Assembly: GCA_005518205.2 (NCBI GenBank) | Contig: RFFC02000050.1 | Coordinates: 1-45,473, forward strand | Direction of reading: 5' to 3' | Origin: Hormoscilla sp. GUM202 | GTDB taxonomy: Bacteria; Cyanobacteriota; Cyanobacteriia; Cyanobacteriales; Desertifilaceae | DNA: 45,473 nucleotides | The notes under the pieces: generated by a model | Told to the model about the DNA's origin: nothing | Databases searched by the model: none | The model's input: the letters and a program-made list of their open reading frames with translations, nothing else | Shown here: positions 17,742 to 25,347 of the stretch, in pieces | How the letters are laid out: the number at the start of each line of letters is the position of its first letter | How positions within the stretch are numbered: position 1 is the stretch's first letter | Translations under genes and position numbers: made by a program

Positions 17742-18360
17742 TATCTTATCTTTCTCTTTTGTAGGTTAGATTGGTTTCTTTTCAGTTTCTGAAACAATTT
17801 CCAGCCGGGATTGACGTAACTCCCTCAATCCCGTCAGGTAGGGCTGCAAATGGGTCTCCTTGGGTTTTTGTGAGGGGCCTTGGTGCTGTGAAGAGAGGAT
17901 ATACAGGCGATCTGATTAACCATCTCCTCGCGACCAAATCTCCCAAAACCCCTGCCAATCCTAGGATAGCAGCTTTTTCCATTTTTGACAACTCAGGAAG
18001 TTTTTATTCAGGTGGAGTTCCCGCAAATGGGTCTCCTTGGGTTTTTGTGAGGGGCCTTGGTGCTGTGAAGAGAGGATCCTATATGGCATTGATCCGACCC
18101 AGATTAATGCCGAGGATTTCACTGTAACGCACACCCTACGTGGCATTGATCCGACCCACATTGATGCCGGGGATTTCATTGTAATGTAACGTAATAGTCT
18201 TTTATAGGCGTTGCACAATTACGGGATGATGGGCATAGTTGCAGAAGTCTTAAACCTAGACTAAAAGCCGGTTTCAGTTATGTGCAAACAAGGGCATCAT
18301 CCCTCCTTACTAGGCGCTTTGCGCCTAGTAAGCACTAAAGTGCTTACTATGAACGACTAT
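17742..18360. other. intergenic interval with two pairs of direct repeats and palindromes
   Basis: A 55-bp sequence is repeated exactly at 17846-17900 and 18023-18077. A second, ~44-bp sequence (GGCATTGATCCGACCCA...) is repeated with few changes at 18084-18127 and 18141-18184. An inverted pair GGGATGATG / CATCATCCC lies at about 18223-18302. Two palindromes (GGCGCTTTGCGCC; GCACTAAAGTGC) lie at 18307-18348. No gene. Confidence 0.75.
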
Positions 18361-18741
18361 CTACGAACGACTATCTCGGGCAGCCAACTCGTACAGGCCG
18401 CAGCAGACACAAGCAAGTAAACCCATACTAATTGACCAGCTGCGACCTAAAGTAATTTCGATCCCGTAATTGCACAAACCACCAGCGATCAGAAACGGAA
18501 TAATGCTGAAAACTGAGGCGTAGAAGAAATTTTGGGATTCTCTAGCCTGACGGGTTCTTTCAAATTCTTCAGCTGATGTGTAGAGCGATCGCTCGGCGAA
18601 GTTAAACCAGCGGTTAAGCTGTTCCGCTATCCAGTTGCCCACTGGGGAGAAGCCCAAATACAGGGCTAGGGACCACAAAGATGTACCGGCGATCGCCGTA
18701 TTATTCAGAGCCAAGTGAAACGGAAGCATGTCATTAAACAT
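18361..18741 (-). CDS. hypothetical membrane protein (126 aa)
   Basis: Unrecognised small protein with three hydrophobic segments. One is near residues 14-32 (AIAGTSLWSLALYLGF), one near 76-93 (ASVFSIIPFLIAGGL) and one near 100-118 (SISMGLLACVCCGLYEL). Between the first two is a charged stretch rich in Arg/Glu (ERSLYTSAEEFERTRQARE). Topology suggests an inner or thylakoid membrane protein. It is the last gene of the minus-strand series after the dprA-like gene (51-base gap), so it may be co-transcribed. No clear RBS for the first ATG; a second Met at residue 5 is possible. Confidence 0.65.
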   Translation of the reverse strand: MFNDMLPFHLALNNTAIAGTSLWSLALYLGFSPVGNWIAEQLNRWFNFAERSLYTSAEEFERTRQARESQNFFYASVFSIIPFLIAGGLCNYGIEITLGRSWSISMGLLACVCCGLYELAARDSRS

Positions 18742-18792
18742 AGGTGAGGAGATACGATCTGATTTCTACTTATCTAACATATCCGCAGCAAT

Positions 18793-19770
18793 TCACAATT
18801 CGCATTGTGCTGCATTTGCCAACAGTGCCTGGAGAGAACCCTGCCAAGGTGTTTCTGGGAAAGGTTTTGCCCCCTGCTTGATTAGCTGCTGATTGCCTTC
18901 GGGGACATTTCCCTGCATTCTGACAAAGATAGGAACGCTGTTTTCCCGTTTTAAGGTTTCCGTCGCCCCAATCCAAGTGCCACCTCTCCCAAATGCAGCA
19001 CTCACTACTATAGCATATTCTGCTAAACTATAAATATATTTATTCCGACAGATCGCCTTACCGGCCTCAAACTCATCTTCAGGGTCATAAACCGAAACCA
19101 GAGTTAGTCTCCCTTCCCGGATCCCAGGGCGATAAAAACCATTAACATGTGCTTTAATTAAGCGATCGGCTAGCACCCCGACAGCGGTCCCCCCCGCTGA
19201 TAAAACTCCCAGCATCGCCGTTATATCCACCCCCCGCGCCCCGCCAGAAACTATTTGCATGTTTTGTGCAGCACAAGTTTGGACCAGGAGTTTGGTGTAT
19301 TCAATTCCTTCCAGATCCACATTACGGGAACCTACAACTGCTAATCCTCCCGCCGAGAGTAAATCCATATTACCCACACCATAGATAATTGCCGGGGCAA
19401 AATGCTTCAACTGCTGTTTCAGACCCTGGGGATATTCTGAGTCACTGCGTCCTAAGATCCAGATGCCATGATTAGTCCAGCTTTTCACCGCTAATTTTAA
19501 CATGGCTTTTCTTTCTAACAGGTCTAGCAGGCGATCGGGGTTTAACTTGGTCTCTACTAGATCGTCTAATCTGTTTTGAGTAGCTGTTGTCAGCAAATCA
19601 GCTGGTCGCAGTTGATTTTTCCGCAACCACATAGCTAAATCATTGTACTCCCCCAGAGTCAGAGGTTGGGGTTCTATTTCCCTAGGTAGACCAAAGTTAG
19701 CACATAGCAGCAAAATCGCCTGGGTATCTGGCCTCAGAATCTCTTTTACATCTTTGCTTGCCATTTTCAC
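18793..19770 (-). CDS. DprA/Smf-like Rossmann-fold protein
   Basis: 325 aa. The N-terminal ~110 residues are helical. A Rossmann fold follows with GGLAVVGSRNVDLEG (about residues 140-155), VSGGARGVDITAMLGVLSAGG (about 175-195) and AEYAIVVSAAFGRGGTW (about 255-270). This is the DprA/Smf layout. Classical DprA binds single-stranded DNA and loads RecA during transformation. Here the motif SGGARGVD replaces the usual SGLALGID, so it belongs to a diverged branch, possibly with another role. The start region lies in one of two copies of a 35-bp direct repeat. Originally its ATG overlapped the lpxD stop (TGAAAATG). The gene is in the same direction as rlmD and lpxD. Confidence 0.8.
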   Translation of the reverse strand: MKMASKDVKEILRPDTQAILLLCANFGLPREIEPQPLTLGEYNDLAMWLRKNQLRPADLLTTATQNRLDDLVETKLNPDRLLDLLERKAMLKLAVKSWTNHGIWILGRSDSEYPQGLKQQLKHFAPAIIYGVGNMDLLSAGGLAVVGSRNVDLEGIEYTKLLVQTCAAQNMQIVSGGARGVDITAMLGVLSAGGTAVGVLADRLIKAHVNGFYRPGIREGRLTLVSVYDPEDEFEAGKAICRNKYIYSLAEYAIVVSAAFGRGGTWIGATETLKRENSVPIFVRMQGNVPEGNQQLIKQGAKPFPETPWQGSLQALLANAAQCEL

Positions 19771-19831
19771 TGTTTGTAGTAAGGACTTTAGTCCTTATCT
19801 CTTTTACATCTTTGCTTACCATTTTCACTGT
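19739..19831. repeat. 35-bp direct repeat around a 23-bp palindromic insert at the lpxD-dprA junction
   Basis: 19739-19773 and 19797-19831 match at 34 of 35 bases. Between them lies TTGTAGTAAGGACTTTAGTC plus CTT (19774-19796) with stem AAGGACT/AGTCCTT. One copy contains the dprA-like start, the other the lpxD stop. Confidence 0.9.
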
Positions 19832-20844
19832 CCTAGTCGTTTCAGCATCTGATAAATTTCCGGGAGGCGTTTGTGAATGGCAGATGCTTTCAGATGAGTT
19901 TTGTGCGGAATAGCTGGGTAACCTGATACAATTTCTCCTGGTGGTACGTCGCTGTATACTCCTGCTTTTGCCGAGGCGATCGCCCCATCTCCTATACTTA
20001 TCCCATTGGCAATGCCCACTTGACCTGCCAGAGTCACGTTATTTCCCAGTTTAACACCTCCTGCCATGGCTGCTTGACCCGCGATCGCGCAATTTTCTCC
20101 AATCTGACAACCGTGACCAATTTGCACCAAATTATCTATCTTGCTATTGCGACCAACCCTGGTTTCTCCTACCGCTGGCCGGTCGATCGCGCTATTACAA
20201 CCCACCTCTACCCCATCTTCTAATACCGTACAACCTGATTGCTCCATTTTCAACCAGCCTGACCCCGTCGGCACAAAGCCAAAACCTTCTGCACCAATCA
20301 CTGCACCGCTGTGAATTACGCAATCTGCACCCAGGCGCGATCGCTCGTGGATGGTGCAGTTAGCATGTAAAATGGTGCGATCGCCTATCTCCACCTCTGG
20401 ATAGATTACCACATTAGCATTAATGCAAACATCCTTGCCAATCTTGACCCCAGAGGAGATGACTGCATGGACCCCAATATAAACATTTTCTCCTACTCTA
20501 GCAGATGAGTCAATTACTGCGGTCGGATGAATTTTATCCTGGGGACGGAAGGGTTGGTAGAAGAGGGCGATCGCCCGGGCAAATAATAACCTCGGGGAAG
20601 GAGTAGCAATCCAAGCAATCCCCCTAGCGGCTGCTGCTTGTGTTAACTTTGGGGGTAAAATCAAAGCACTTGCTGCTGTTCGGACCACCTGAGAGGCAAA
20701 CTTAGCACCTTCAATAAAACTGAGAGTATTTGGTGCCGCTGCATCTACAGGGGCCACGCCGGTAATTTCCGGATTCATATCTGCTAGACTATTATTGTTA
20801 GCAGCATCTCCTAATTTATCTACTATTTCACTTAATTTCATCAA
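19825..20844 (-). CDS. lpxD: UDP-3-O-acylglucosamine N-acyltransferase
   Basis: 339 aa, normal LpxD length. The N-terminal ~100 residues are the uridine-binding domain (NTLSFIEGAKFASQV). A long left-handed beta-helix of hexapeptide repeats follows (PTAVIDSSARVGENVYIG... VGRNSKIDNLVQIGHGCQIG), containing the catalytic-histidine region IGHGCQIG and the acyl-ACP contact area. It transfers an N-linked hydroxyacyl chain in lipid A synthesis. It starts 26 bases after the rlmD stop and ends at the duplicated junction with the dprA-like gene, so the three are likely one operon. An LpxB-like gene elsewhere in the window (8.2 kb) may serve the same pathway. Intact. Confidence 0.93.
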   Translation of the reverse strand: MMKLSEIVDKLGDAANNNSLADMNPEITGVAPVDAAAPNTLSFIEGAKFASQVVRTAASALILPPKLTQAAAARGIAWIATPSPRLLFARAIALFYQPFRPQDKIHPTAVIDSSARVGENVYIGVHAVISSGVKIGKDVCINANVVIYPEVEIGDRTILHANCTIHERSRLGADCVIHSGAVIGAEGFGFVPTGSGWLKMEQSGCTVLEDGVEVGCNSAIDRPAVGETRVGRNSKIDNLVQIGHGCQIGENCAIAGQAAMAGGVKLGNNVTLAGQVGIANGISIGDGAIASAKAGVYSDVPPGEIVSGYPAIPHKTHLKASAIHKRLPEIYQMLKRLGQ

Positions 20845-20870
20845 TAGTCATTCCTAGAAATAATAATTGA

Positions 20871-22520
20871 CTAAAGGCGTCCGCGTAGCGTGCGCGCAGC
20901 GCATTCCGCCCGCCCTACGTTACAAAGATCCAGAAAGGCGGCGCCTTCAACGTGAGAGGTTTGGGGGAAAAAGTCAGCAGGTTGTACCCGACTTAATTGA
21001 TAACCCCCATCTGCACATAATACCTGCAAATCCCGGGCCAGGGTAGAGGGTTTGCAACTGACATAGACAAGGCGCTGGGGTTTCATTTCCAGCAGAGTTG
21101 ACAAAACTGCCCGATCGCGTAGCGCGCGCGCAGCGCGTTCGCACCCTTGGCGGGGCGGGTCTAATAATACTATATCAGGCATCACTTCCAGTTGCGGTAA
21201 CAATTTCTCTACCTTTCCTACCTGAAACTGCACGTTTTCAATCTGATTTAACTTGACATTAATTTCTGCTTGTGCTATTGCTTCAGGCTGCAGTTCCAAG
21301 CCGTTCGCGTAGCGTGTGCGCAGCACATTCGCTTGCCCGACCCGCCGTGAATCGGGTAAAGTAAAGGTACCAATGCCGCAGTAAGCATCAACTAACAGCT
21401 CATGCCCTTGCAACTGCAATTCCTCGACTATGATATGTAACAGGGCCTCAGCAGCTTCAGTATTCACTTGGAAAAAAGTATCAGGTCTGAGCTGGAACTG
21501 CAACCCGGCAAACTCCTCTCGCAGAAAAGCTTGTCCCGCAAGACAGCGAGTTTCTTTGCCAAATATGACATTAGTGCGATCGGGATTATAATTCAAACAG
21601 ACGCCCACTAAACCGGGATAGCGCTGCAACCACTCTTGGGCCTGCTGCTTAATTCCAGGTAAATTACCATCAATTACCACCAAGGTTAACAAGATTTCAC
21701 CAGTACGTCGTCCAATGCGCAGGGCCAAGTGGCGCAGTTGTCCCCGGTGACGCCCCACGGTCTGCGGACTTTCGTTTCCGGAGCACCCACCTATGTTGTG
21801 CGCAGGATGCGACACAACAGGGTGGGTGCTCCCGGAAACGACCGAAAAATCGGAATAGACTGGCCAACCGAGTCGCTGCATATCTAGTTTCACTTCTGCC
21901 AGCAGTGGGTGCAGGCGCGAGTCCTGTACTGGACATTGATTTAGATTAACAAGCTTGTGACTGCCCTTTTGGTAATAGCCAGCTTGGACCTGACCAATAG
22001 ATGATAATCCCAAGGGATAAGTAACCTTATTGCGGTATTTGAGGGGCGCGTCAGCAGTAAGAACAGGATCCACTTTTGCTTGAGAGATGCCCCCAATTCG
22101 TTGTAAACTTTGCACGACCAGATTGCGCTTGGCTTGCAGCTGGTAGCTATAATCAATATGCTGCCACTGACAACCGCCACATTTATCGGCCACAATGCAG
22201 CTGGGACGGACCCGATCCCCGGAAGGAACTAGCAACTGGTGTAACTTGCCGTGGGCGTACTGGCGCTTGACTCGCACCAGACGCACCAGTACCCGATCGC
22301 CGGGCAGGGTATCCGGCACAAACACCACCCGCTGCCCGAAGCGCCCCACCCCCTCACCCCTCACGCTCAAATCGGTGACAGTGCATTCAACCAAATCCCC
22401 TTGGCGTTTCCGAGAGCACCCACCTTGTCGTTGCCGGGAAGGCAACGACATGGGTGGGTGTCTCCGGAAACGAAGCCATTGGTCTGACGGTTCCTGACGG
22501 TCGTGAAGATTGTCGAGCAT
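20871..22520 (-). CDS. rlmD: 23S rRNA (uracil-5-)-methyltransferase, RlmD/TrmA family, with several in-frame repeat insertions
   Basis: 549 aa, roughly 90 longer than usual. The TRAM domain starts at QGDLVECTVTDLSVRGEG (about residue 40). Iron-sulfur cysteines sit in CIVADKCGGC and NQCPVQD. SAM-binding DAYCGIGTFTLP, LDPPRQGC and the catalytic cysteine of VSCKPSTLARD are present. All key motifs remain, yet five stretches look foreign: RFRRHPPMSLPSRQRQGGCS near the N-terminus (family A, 22405-22472); GSTHPVVSHPAHNIGGCS (family A, 21773-21840); VLRTRYANG (family C, 21301); CERAARALRDRAV (family C, 21112); and the C-terminal AECAARTLRGRL (family C, 20877). The start has a strong GAGAGGAG ribosome-binding site. 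Divergent from apcD, upstream of lpxD. Function may persist if the inserts fall in loops. Confidence 0.88.
   Translation of the reverse strand: MLDNLHDRQEPSDQWLRFRRHPPMSLPSRQRQGGCSRKRQGDLVECTVTDLSVRGEGVGRFGQRVVFVPDTLPGDRVLVRLVRVKRQYAHGKLHQLLVPSGDRVRPSCIVADKCGGCQWQHIDYSYQLQAKRNLVVQSLQRIGGISQAKVDPVLTADAPLKYRNKVTYPLGLSSIGQVQAGYYQKGSHKLVNLNQCPVQDSRLHPLLAEVKLDMQRLGWPVYSDFSVVSGSTHPVVSHPAHNIGGCSGNESPQTVGRHRGQLRHLALRIGRRTGEILLTLVVIDGNLPGIKQQAQEWLQRYPGLVGVCLNYNPDRTNVIFGKETRCLAGQAFLREEFAGLQFQLRPDTFFQVNTEAAEALLHIIVEELQLQGHELLVDAYCGIGTFTLPDSRRVGQANVLRTRYANGLELQPEAIAQAEINVKLNQIENVQFQVGKVEKLLPQLEVMPDIVLLDPPRQGCERAARALRDRAVLSTLLEMKPQRLVYVSCKPSTLARDLQVLCADGGYQLSRVQPADFFPQTSHVEGAAFLDLCNVGRAECAARTLRGRL
20877..20912. 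repeat. family C repeat at rlmD 3' end
   Basis: GCGTCCGCGTAGCGTGCGCG followed by CAGCGCATTCCGCCC; it rewrites the last ~12 codons. Confidence 0.75.
21112..21143. repeat. family C repeat in rlmD
   Basis: CGATCGCGTAGCGCGCGCGC then AGCGCGTTCGC. In frame, right after the LDPPRQGC motif. Confidence 0.75.
21301..21332. repeat. family C repeat in rlmD
   Basis: CGTTCGCGTAGCGTGTGCGC then AGCACATTCGC. In frame, shortly after the SAM motif. Confidence 0.75.
21773..21840. repeat. family A hairpin in rlmD (middle)
   Basis: Arms CGTTTCCGGAGCACCCACC / GGTGGGTGCTCCCGGAAACG with inner TGTTGTG/CACAACA. Confidence 0.9.
22405..22472. repeat. family A hairpin in rlmD (5' end)
   Basis: Arms CGTTTCCGAGAGCACCCACC / GGTGGGTGTCTCCGGAAACG with inner TTGTCGTTGCC/GGCAACGACA. 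Confidence 0.9.
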
Positions 22521-22590
22521 TTTCTCCTCTCTTTATTTCTGTCCCGGAAGCCGTTAAACTACAAATGATATCCTTAATATCACAATAATC

Positions 22591-23076
22591 ATGAGTGTAG
22601 TTAGCCAAGTAATTCTCCAAGCCGACAACGAACTGCGATACCCCAGTTCGGGCGAACTCCAGAGCATCCAAAACTTCTTGCAAAGCGGGGGACAGCGGAT
22701 GAGCATCGTCGAAACCCTAACTGAAAACGAGAAAAAGATTGTCGATCGTGCCAGTAAAGAGCTGTGGAAGAAGCGCCCCGACTTCATCGCCCCTGGAGGA
22801 AATGCTAACGGTCAGCGGGAAAGAGCCCTCTGCCTGCGGGACTATGGCTGGTATCTGCGTCTGATCACCTACGGTATGCTCGCTGGTGATAAGGAGCCGA
22901 TCGAAAGCATTGGCCTAATTGGTGCCAGGGAAATGTATAATGCCCTCGGGGTACCCATGCCCGGAATGGCCGAAGCAATGCGTTGCCTGAAAGAAGCTTC
23001 CCTCTCACTCCTGAGTGCCGAAGAAGCCACCGAAGTCGCCCCCTACTTTGATTACCTCATTCAAGGCATGTCTTAA
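22591..23076 (+). CDS. apcD: allophycocyanin alpha-B chain
   Basis: 161 aa, exactly the family length. It begins MSVVSQVILQADNELRYPSS, as ApcD does, and carries the chromophore cysteine at position 81 in RALCLRDYGWYLR, which binds phycocyanobilin. DEL-type and GLIGAREMYNALGVP helices are conserved. ApcD is a terminal emitter in the phycobilisome core and passes energy toward photosystem I/II. It is a monocistronic gene divergent from rlmD (70-base gap). A 17-bp perfect hairpin lies downstream but lacks a T-run. Intact; together with nblB it shows the host makes phycobilisomes. Confidence 0.95.
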   Translation: MSVVSQVILQADNELRYPSSGELQSIQNFLQSGGQRMSIVETLTENEKKIVDRASKELWKKRPDFIAPGGNANGQRERALCLRDYGWYLRLITYGMLAGDKEPIESIGLIGAREMYNALGVPMPGMAEAMRCLKEASLSLLSAEEATEVAPYFDYLIQGMS

Positions 23077-23113
23077 TTCATTGTCAGTTGTCAATGGTCG
23101 GTTGGTAGGGTGG

Positions 23114-23151
23114 GCAATGGTAAAGCCCGCCTGCGCGGGCTTTACCATTGC
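23114..23151. repeat. 17-bp perfect hairpin downstream of apcD
   Basis: GCAATGGTAAAGCCCGC pairs exactly with GCGGGCTTTACCATTGC, four-base loop. No T-run follows, so it looks more like a dispersed palindrome than a terminator. Confidence 0.85.
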
Positions 23152-23585
23152 GATCGATGTCCTCTGTTCGCTGTTAAATGGTATTATTTGCTGACAAGTA
23201 TAGTTTTTTGTCTCGGTTGAGCTAAAAAAGCTAACAAGTCATGTTCAAAACCTCTCCTTCGAGCTAAAAACATGAGGCCTTGCACAAGGACTGGATGTAT
23301 GTTGACCACGTACTGGGATCGTAAGAGCGACCATGTCTCATGAATAATAACTTGTTACAACTGACAACTGACAACTGACAACATCGAGAGCCACCATCAT
23401 CCCCAAAATGTGCAACGCCAAAACATGAATATTCATGTTTACAACCTTTCGCTTGTAGGTTGGGTTGACCCACGAAACCCACCAACCTACGGTAGCTAGG
23501 CGTTACTTAATGACTAGCATGCCGCAGGCGCGGCGCTCCATCTCGAACTGATTTCCAGCACTGGTAACTGGTAACCGATCTCCTT

Positions 23586-23656
23586 CGATGTCTCCGGAGA
23601 GCTTTCGGTGTCCCCCGGTCGGGAGACATCGTATTCGCACTACTCCGGAGACATCG
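23586..23656. repeat. nested palindrome (family E copy 2)
   Basis: CGATGTCTCCGGAG (23586) / CTCCGGAGACATCG (23643). 29 bases at 23625-23653 equal 2262-2290. Confidence 0.85.
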
Positions 23657-23712
23657 ATCGCTGATACTATTGAGATGCTCCCAAATCCAAAATGGTATGA
23701 CAAACAAAATGT

Positions 23713-24327
23713 ATGCAGAAGCTCCGTTTAGGCAAAGTTGTTAAATCCAATTCCCACTGCGACTATCTGGTACAGGTGGATGATATGCTGGAAGTAAAGC
23801 ACCCTCCTCAACCAGATGATTATGGATTTGGCTGCTTTCTGAAACTAGAAGAGGCAAAAGGGCGGCATTGGGCAGTAGGCATTATTTACAATTCCCAGCT
23901 GCAGAATCCATTATTTTCCAATATTGGTCCCCGTCTTTCTAGCGAACCAGACCCCCTGTTTACCCCGGATTTAATCAACGAAACCCGCGTAATCTTGGGA
24001 GTTGTGCTGATTGGCAGTTTAGAACAAGGTGCTAGTAAAGTTTATGGCAAGCATGGCATTCCCAGCGCCGTGGTCCCAGTTTATACACCGGTTTTTAAGA
24101 TGACCAATGAGGATATATATCGCTTTCACCTGAATCAAGAGAACCGCCCCCATCTGGGTTATTATGCGCATTTAATAAGGAGTGGGGGGAGTTTTGCTTC
24201 CCAGCTGACTCAGCAGGTGTTAGAACAACTGATAGATAGCAAGTTGTTTCAGGGCCCCGAGAGGAGAGCGCTGGAAATATTAGGTAAGGAACTATCGTGG
24301 AAAAACACTCTGGGTGCGATGGGCTAG
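23713..24327 (+). CDS. hypothetical protein, HAS-barrel-like (204 aa)
   Basis: Cyanobacterial-looking conserved protein. The N-terminal half (LGKVVKSNSHCDYLVQVDDMLEVKHPPQPDDYGFGCFLKL, split by loops) reads like a small beta barrel of the kind found at the N-terminus of HerA/ATP-synthase-like ATPases (HAS-barrel), but no ATPase domain follows. The second half contains GVVLIGSLEQGASKVYGKHG and ends in a helical segment. No signal peptide or membrane segment. Preceded directly by a palindromic repeat, so its promoter region has been altered. The family assignment is a weak inference from pattern; function unknown. Confidence 0.7.
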   Translation: MQKLRLGKVVKSNSHCDYLVQVDDMLEVKHPPQPDDYGFGCFLKLEEAKGRHWAVGIIYNSQLQNPLFSNIGPRLSSEPDPLFTPDLINETRVILGVVLIGSLEQGASKVYGKHGIPSAVVPVYTPVFKMTNEDIYRFHLNQENRPHLGYYAHLIRSGGSFASQLTQQVLEQLIDSKLFQGPERRALEILGKELSWKNTLGAMG

Positions 24328-24676
24328 AAAAAGGTTTGTAGTAAGCAGTTTAGTGCTTACGGAGGTTTGTAGTAAGCACTTCGATGCACAAGTCGGGCGG
24401 TAGCCTAAACCGGTGAGGACGCTAGGACAGATGCTCATGGTTAGAGCAAGCAAACTTATGTAAGCCTCGTTATTCATAACCAGCGGAAAGGCTTTTACGC
24501 TGGCCTAAAAAGGAACGGTAGTTAGTGTTAGTCGTATTCATTGGCTACTTTGTGAGGGTTAAAGACAGCACTCCCATTCAGATATTTTTATAGTAATCTT
24601 GTAGGTGGGGTTGTCCTGCGTTACCAAACCAAGAGATGATGCCAGGGGCGATCGCTCAAGAATAACTAAAATATAG

Positions 24677-24878
24677 CAATACTCCGGACCGTTTTGGCTG
24701 TACGTAGCCTTCTGGCTCGCAGCGTAATCCTTGGCTCGCGCCGAGCCATTTTTGGCAAGCTAGCCTTGGGGCTGACAAAGCGTTCCCAGGCAGAGCCGTG
24801 GGAACGAGAATGATGCCAGTATGCAAGCAACCCTTGCTATGTGGCGGTTCTGGGGTCTAAAAACTGTCCGGAGTATTG
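24677..24878. mobile_element. MITE-like element with 19-bp inverted ends
   Basis: CAATACTCCGGACCGTTTT (24677-24695) is inverted at 24860-24878 (AAAACTGTCCGGAGTATTG) with one mismatch. A third end-like copy lies at 25084-25102. No gene inside. Confidence 0.6.
24781..24806. repeat. CGTTCCCAGG palindrome (family D)
   Basis: CGTTCCCAGG / CGTGGGAACG around a short loop, inside the MITE-like element. Confidence 0.8.
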
Positions 24879-25347
24879 TTTGCCGCAAACCCCCGCGTTA
24901 CCAGGCGGTCGCCAGGTAACGAGGCTGGCGTGAAAGGTCAGTAGAAACTGCCGTTGGGGTTTGTGGAAATTGCCTAGAGTCTCCAGTAGACTGGTTATAA
25001 TCCTCTTGAGGCTATCCATCGGTGCGGTGAAAGTTTACTACCGCAGTCTACAGGGTGGATAGCTTTCCTCCAAGCTCCCCTGAAAAACTGTCCGGAATAT
25101 TGTCAGTAGGAGGAATTTCCCTCCCCCGTTAGCGCAGCGGCCCGACGCCGGAGGGCAAGCAATCTCCACGCCCTGGGTAGGAGATTGCCACGCTAGCGCA
25201 GCGCGTAGCGCACTTCGTAAACGCAACGCCGCGAAGGCCGGGGGGTCTTCCAGTTGAGCGAACCCTCGTTCCTGCTGCTAGAGCCCCCCTCGCAATGACA
25301 GCAATGAAGCTCTTTAGCGCAAGTCGATACCTTTCAAAGTATATCCT

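Larger units (their letters stand above)
23077..23712. other. intergenic interval rich in repeats
   Basis: Contains the hairpin at 23114-23151, ACAACTG heptamers at 23357-23382, a GTAGGTTGGGTTG-type hairpin (about 23456-23491) and family E copy 2 (23586-23656). No gene seen. Confidence 0.7.
24328..25347. other. 1-kb gene-free interval full of repeats
   Basis: GTAGTAAGCA/TGCTTAC palindromes (24341-24385), a MITE-like element (24677-24878), family D palindrome (24781-24806), and a GTTACCAGGCGGTCGCCAGG hairpin (about 24897-24920). An AAAACTGTCCGGAATATTG copy lies at 25084-25102. At 25130-25345 is a GCAATCTCC...GGAGATTGC / CGCAATGACA repeat whose last 50 bases recur at 42704-42762. No gene recognised. 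Confidence 0.7.

Noticed and set aside
22195..22497. Plus-strand frames inside the rlmD 5' end
   Set aside because: Shadows produced by the GC-rich hairpin; the minus strand carries RlmD motifs and a strong RBS.
23114..23151. apcD terminator
   Set aside because: Very strong hairpin but no T-run on either side; more likely a dispersed palindrome.
23357..23382. Possible CRISPR-like tandem repeat
   Set aside because: It is a plain heptanucleotide array (also at 2563, 28737, 32511, 43826) without spacers, typical of cyanobacterial short tandem repeats. No cas genes are present.
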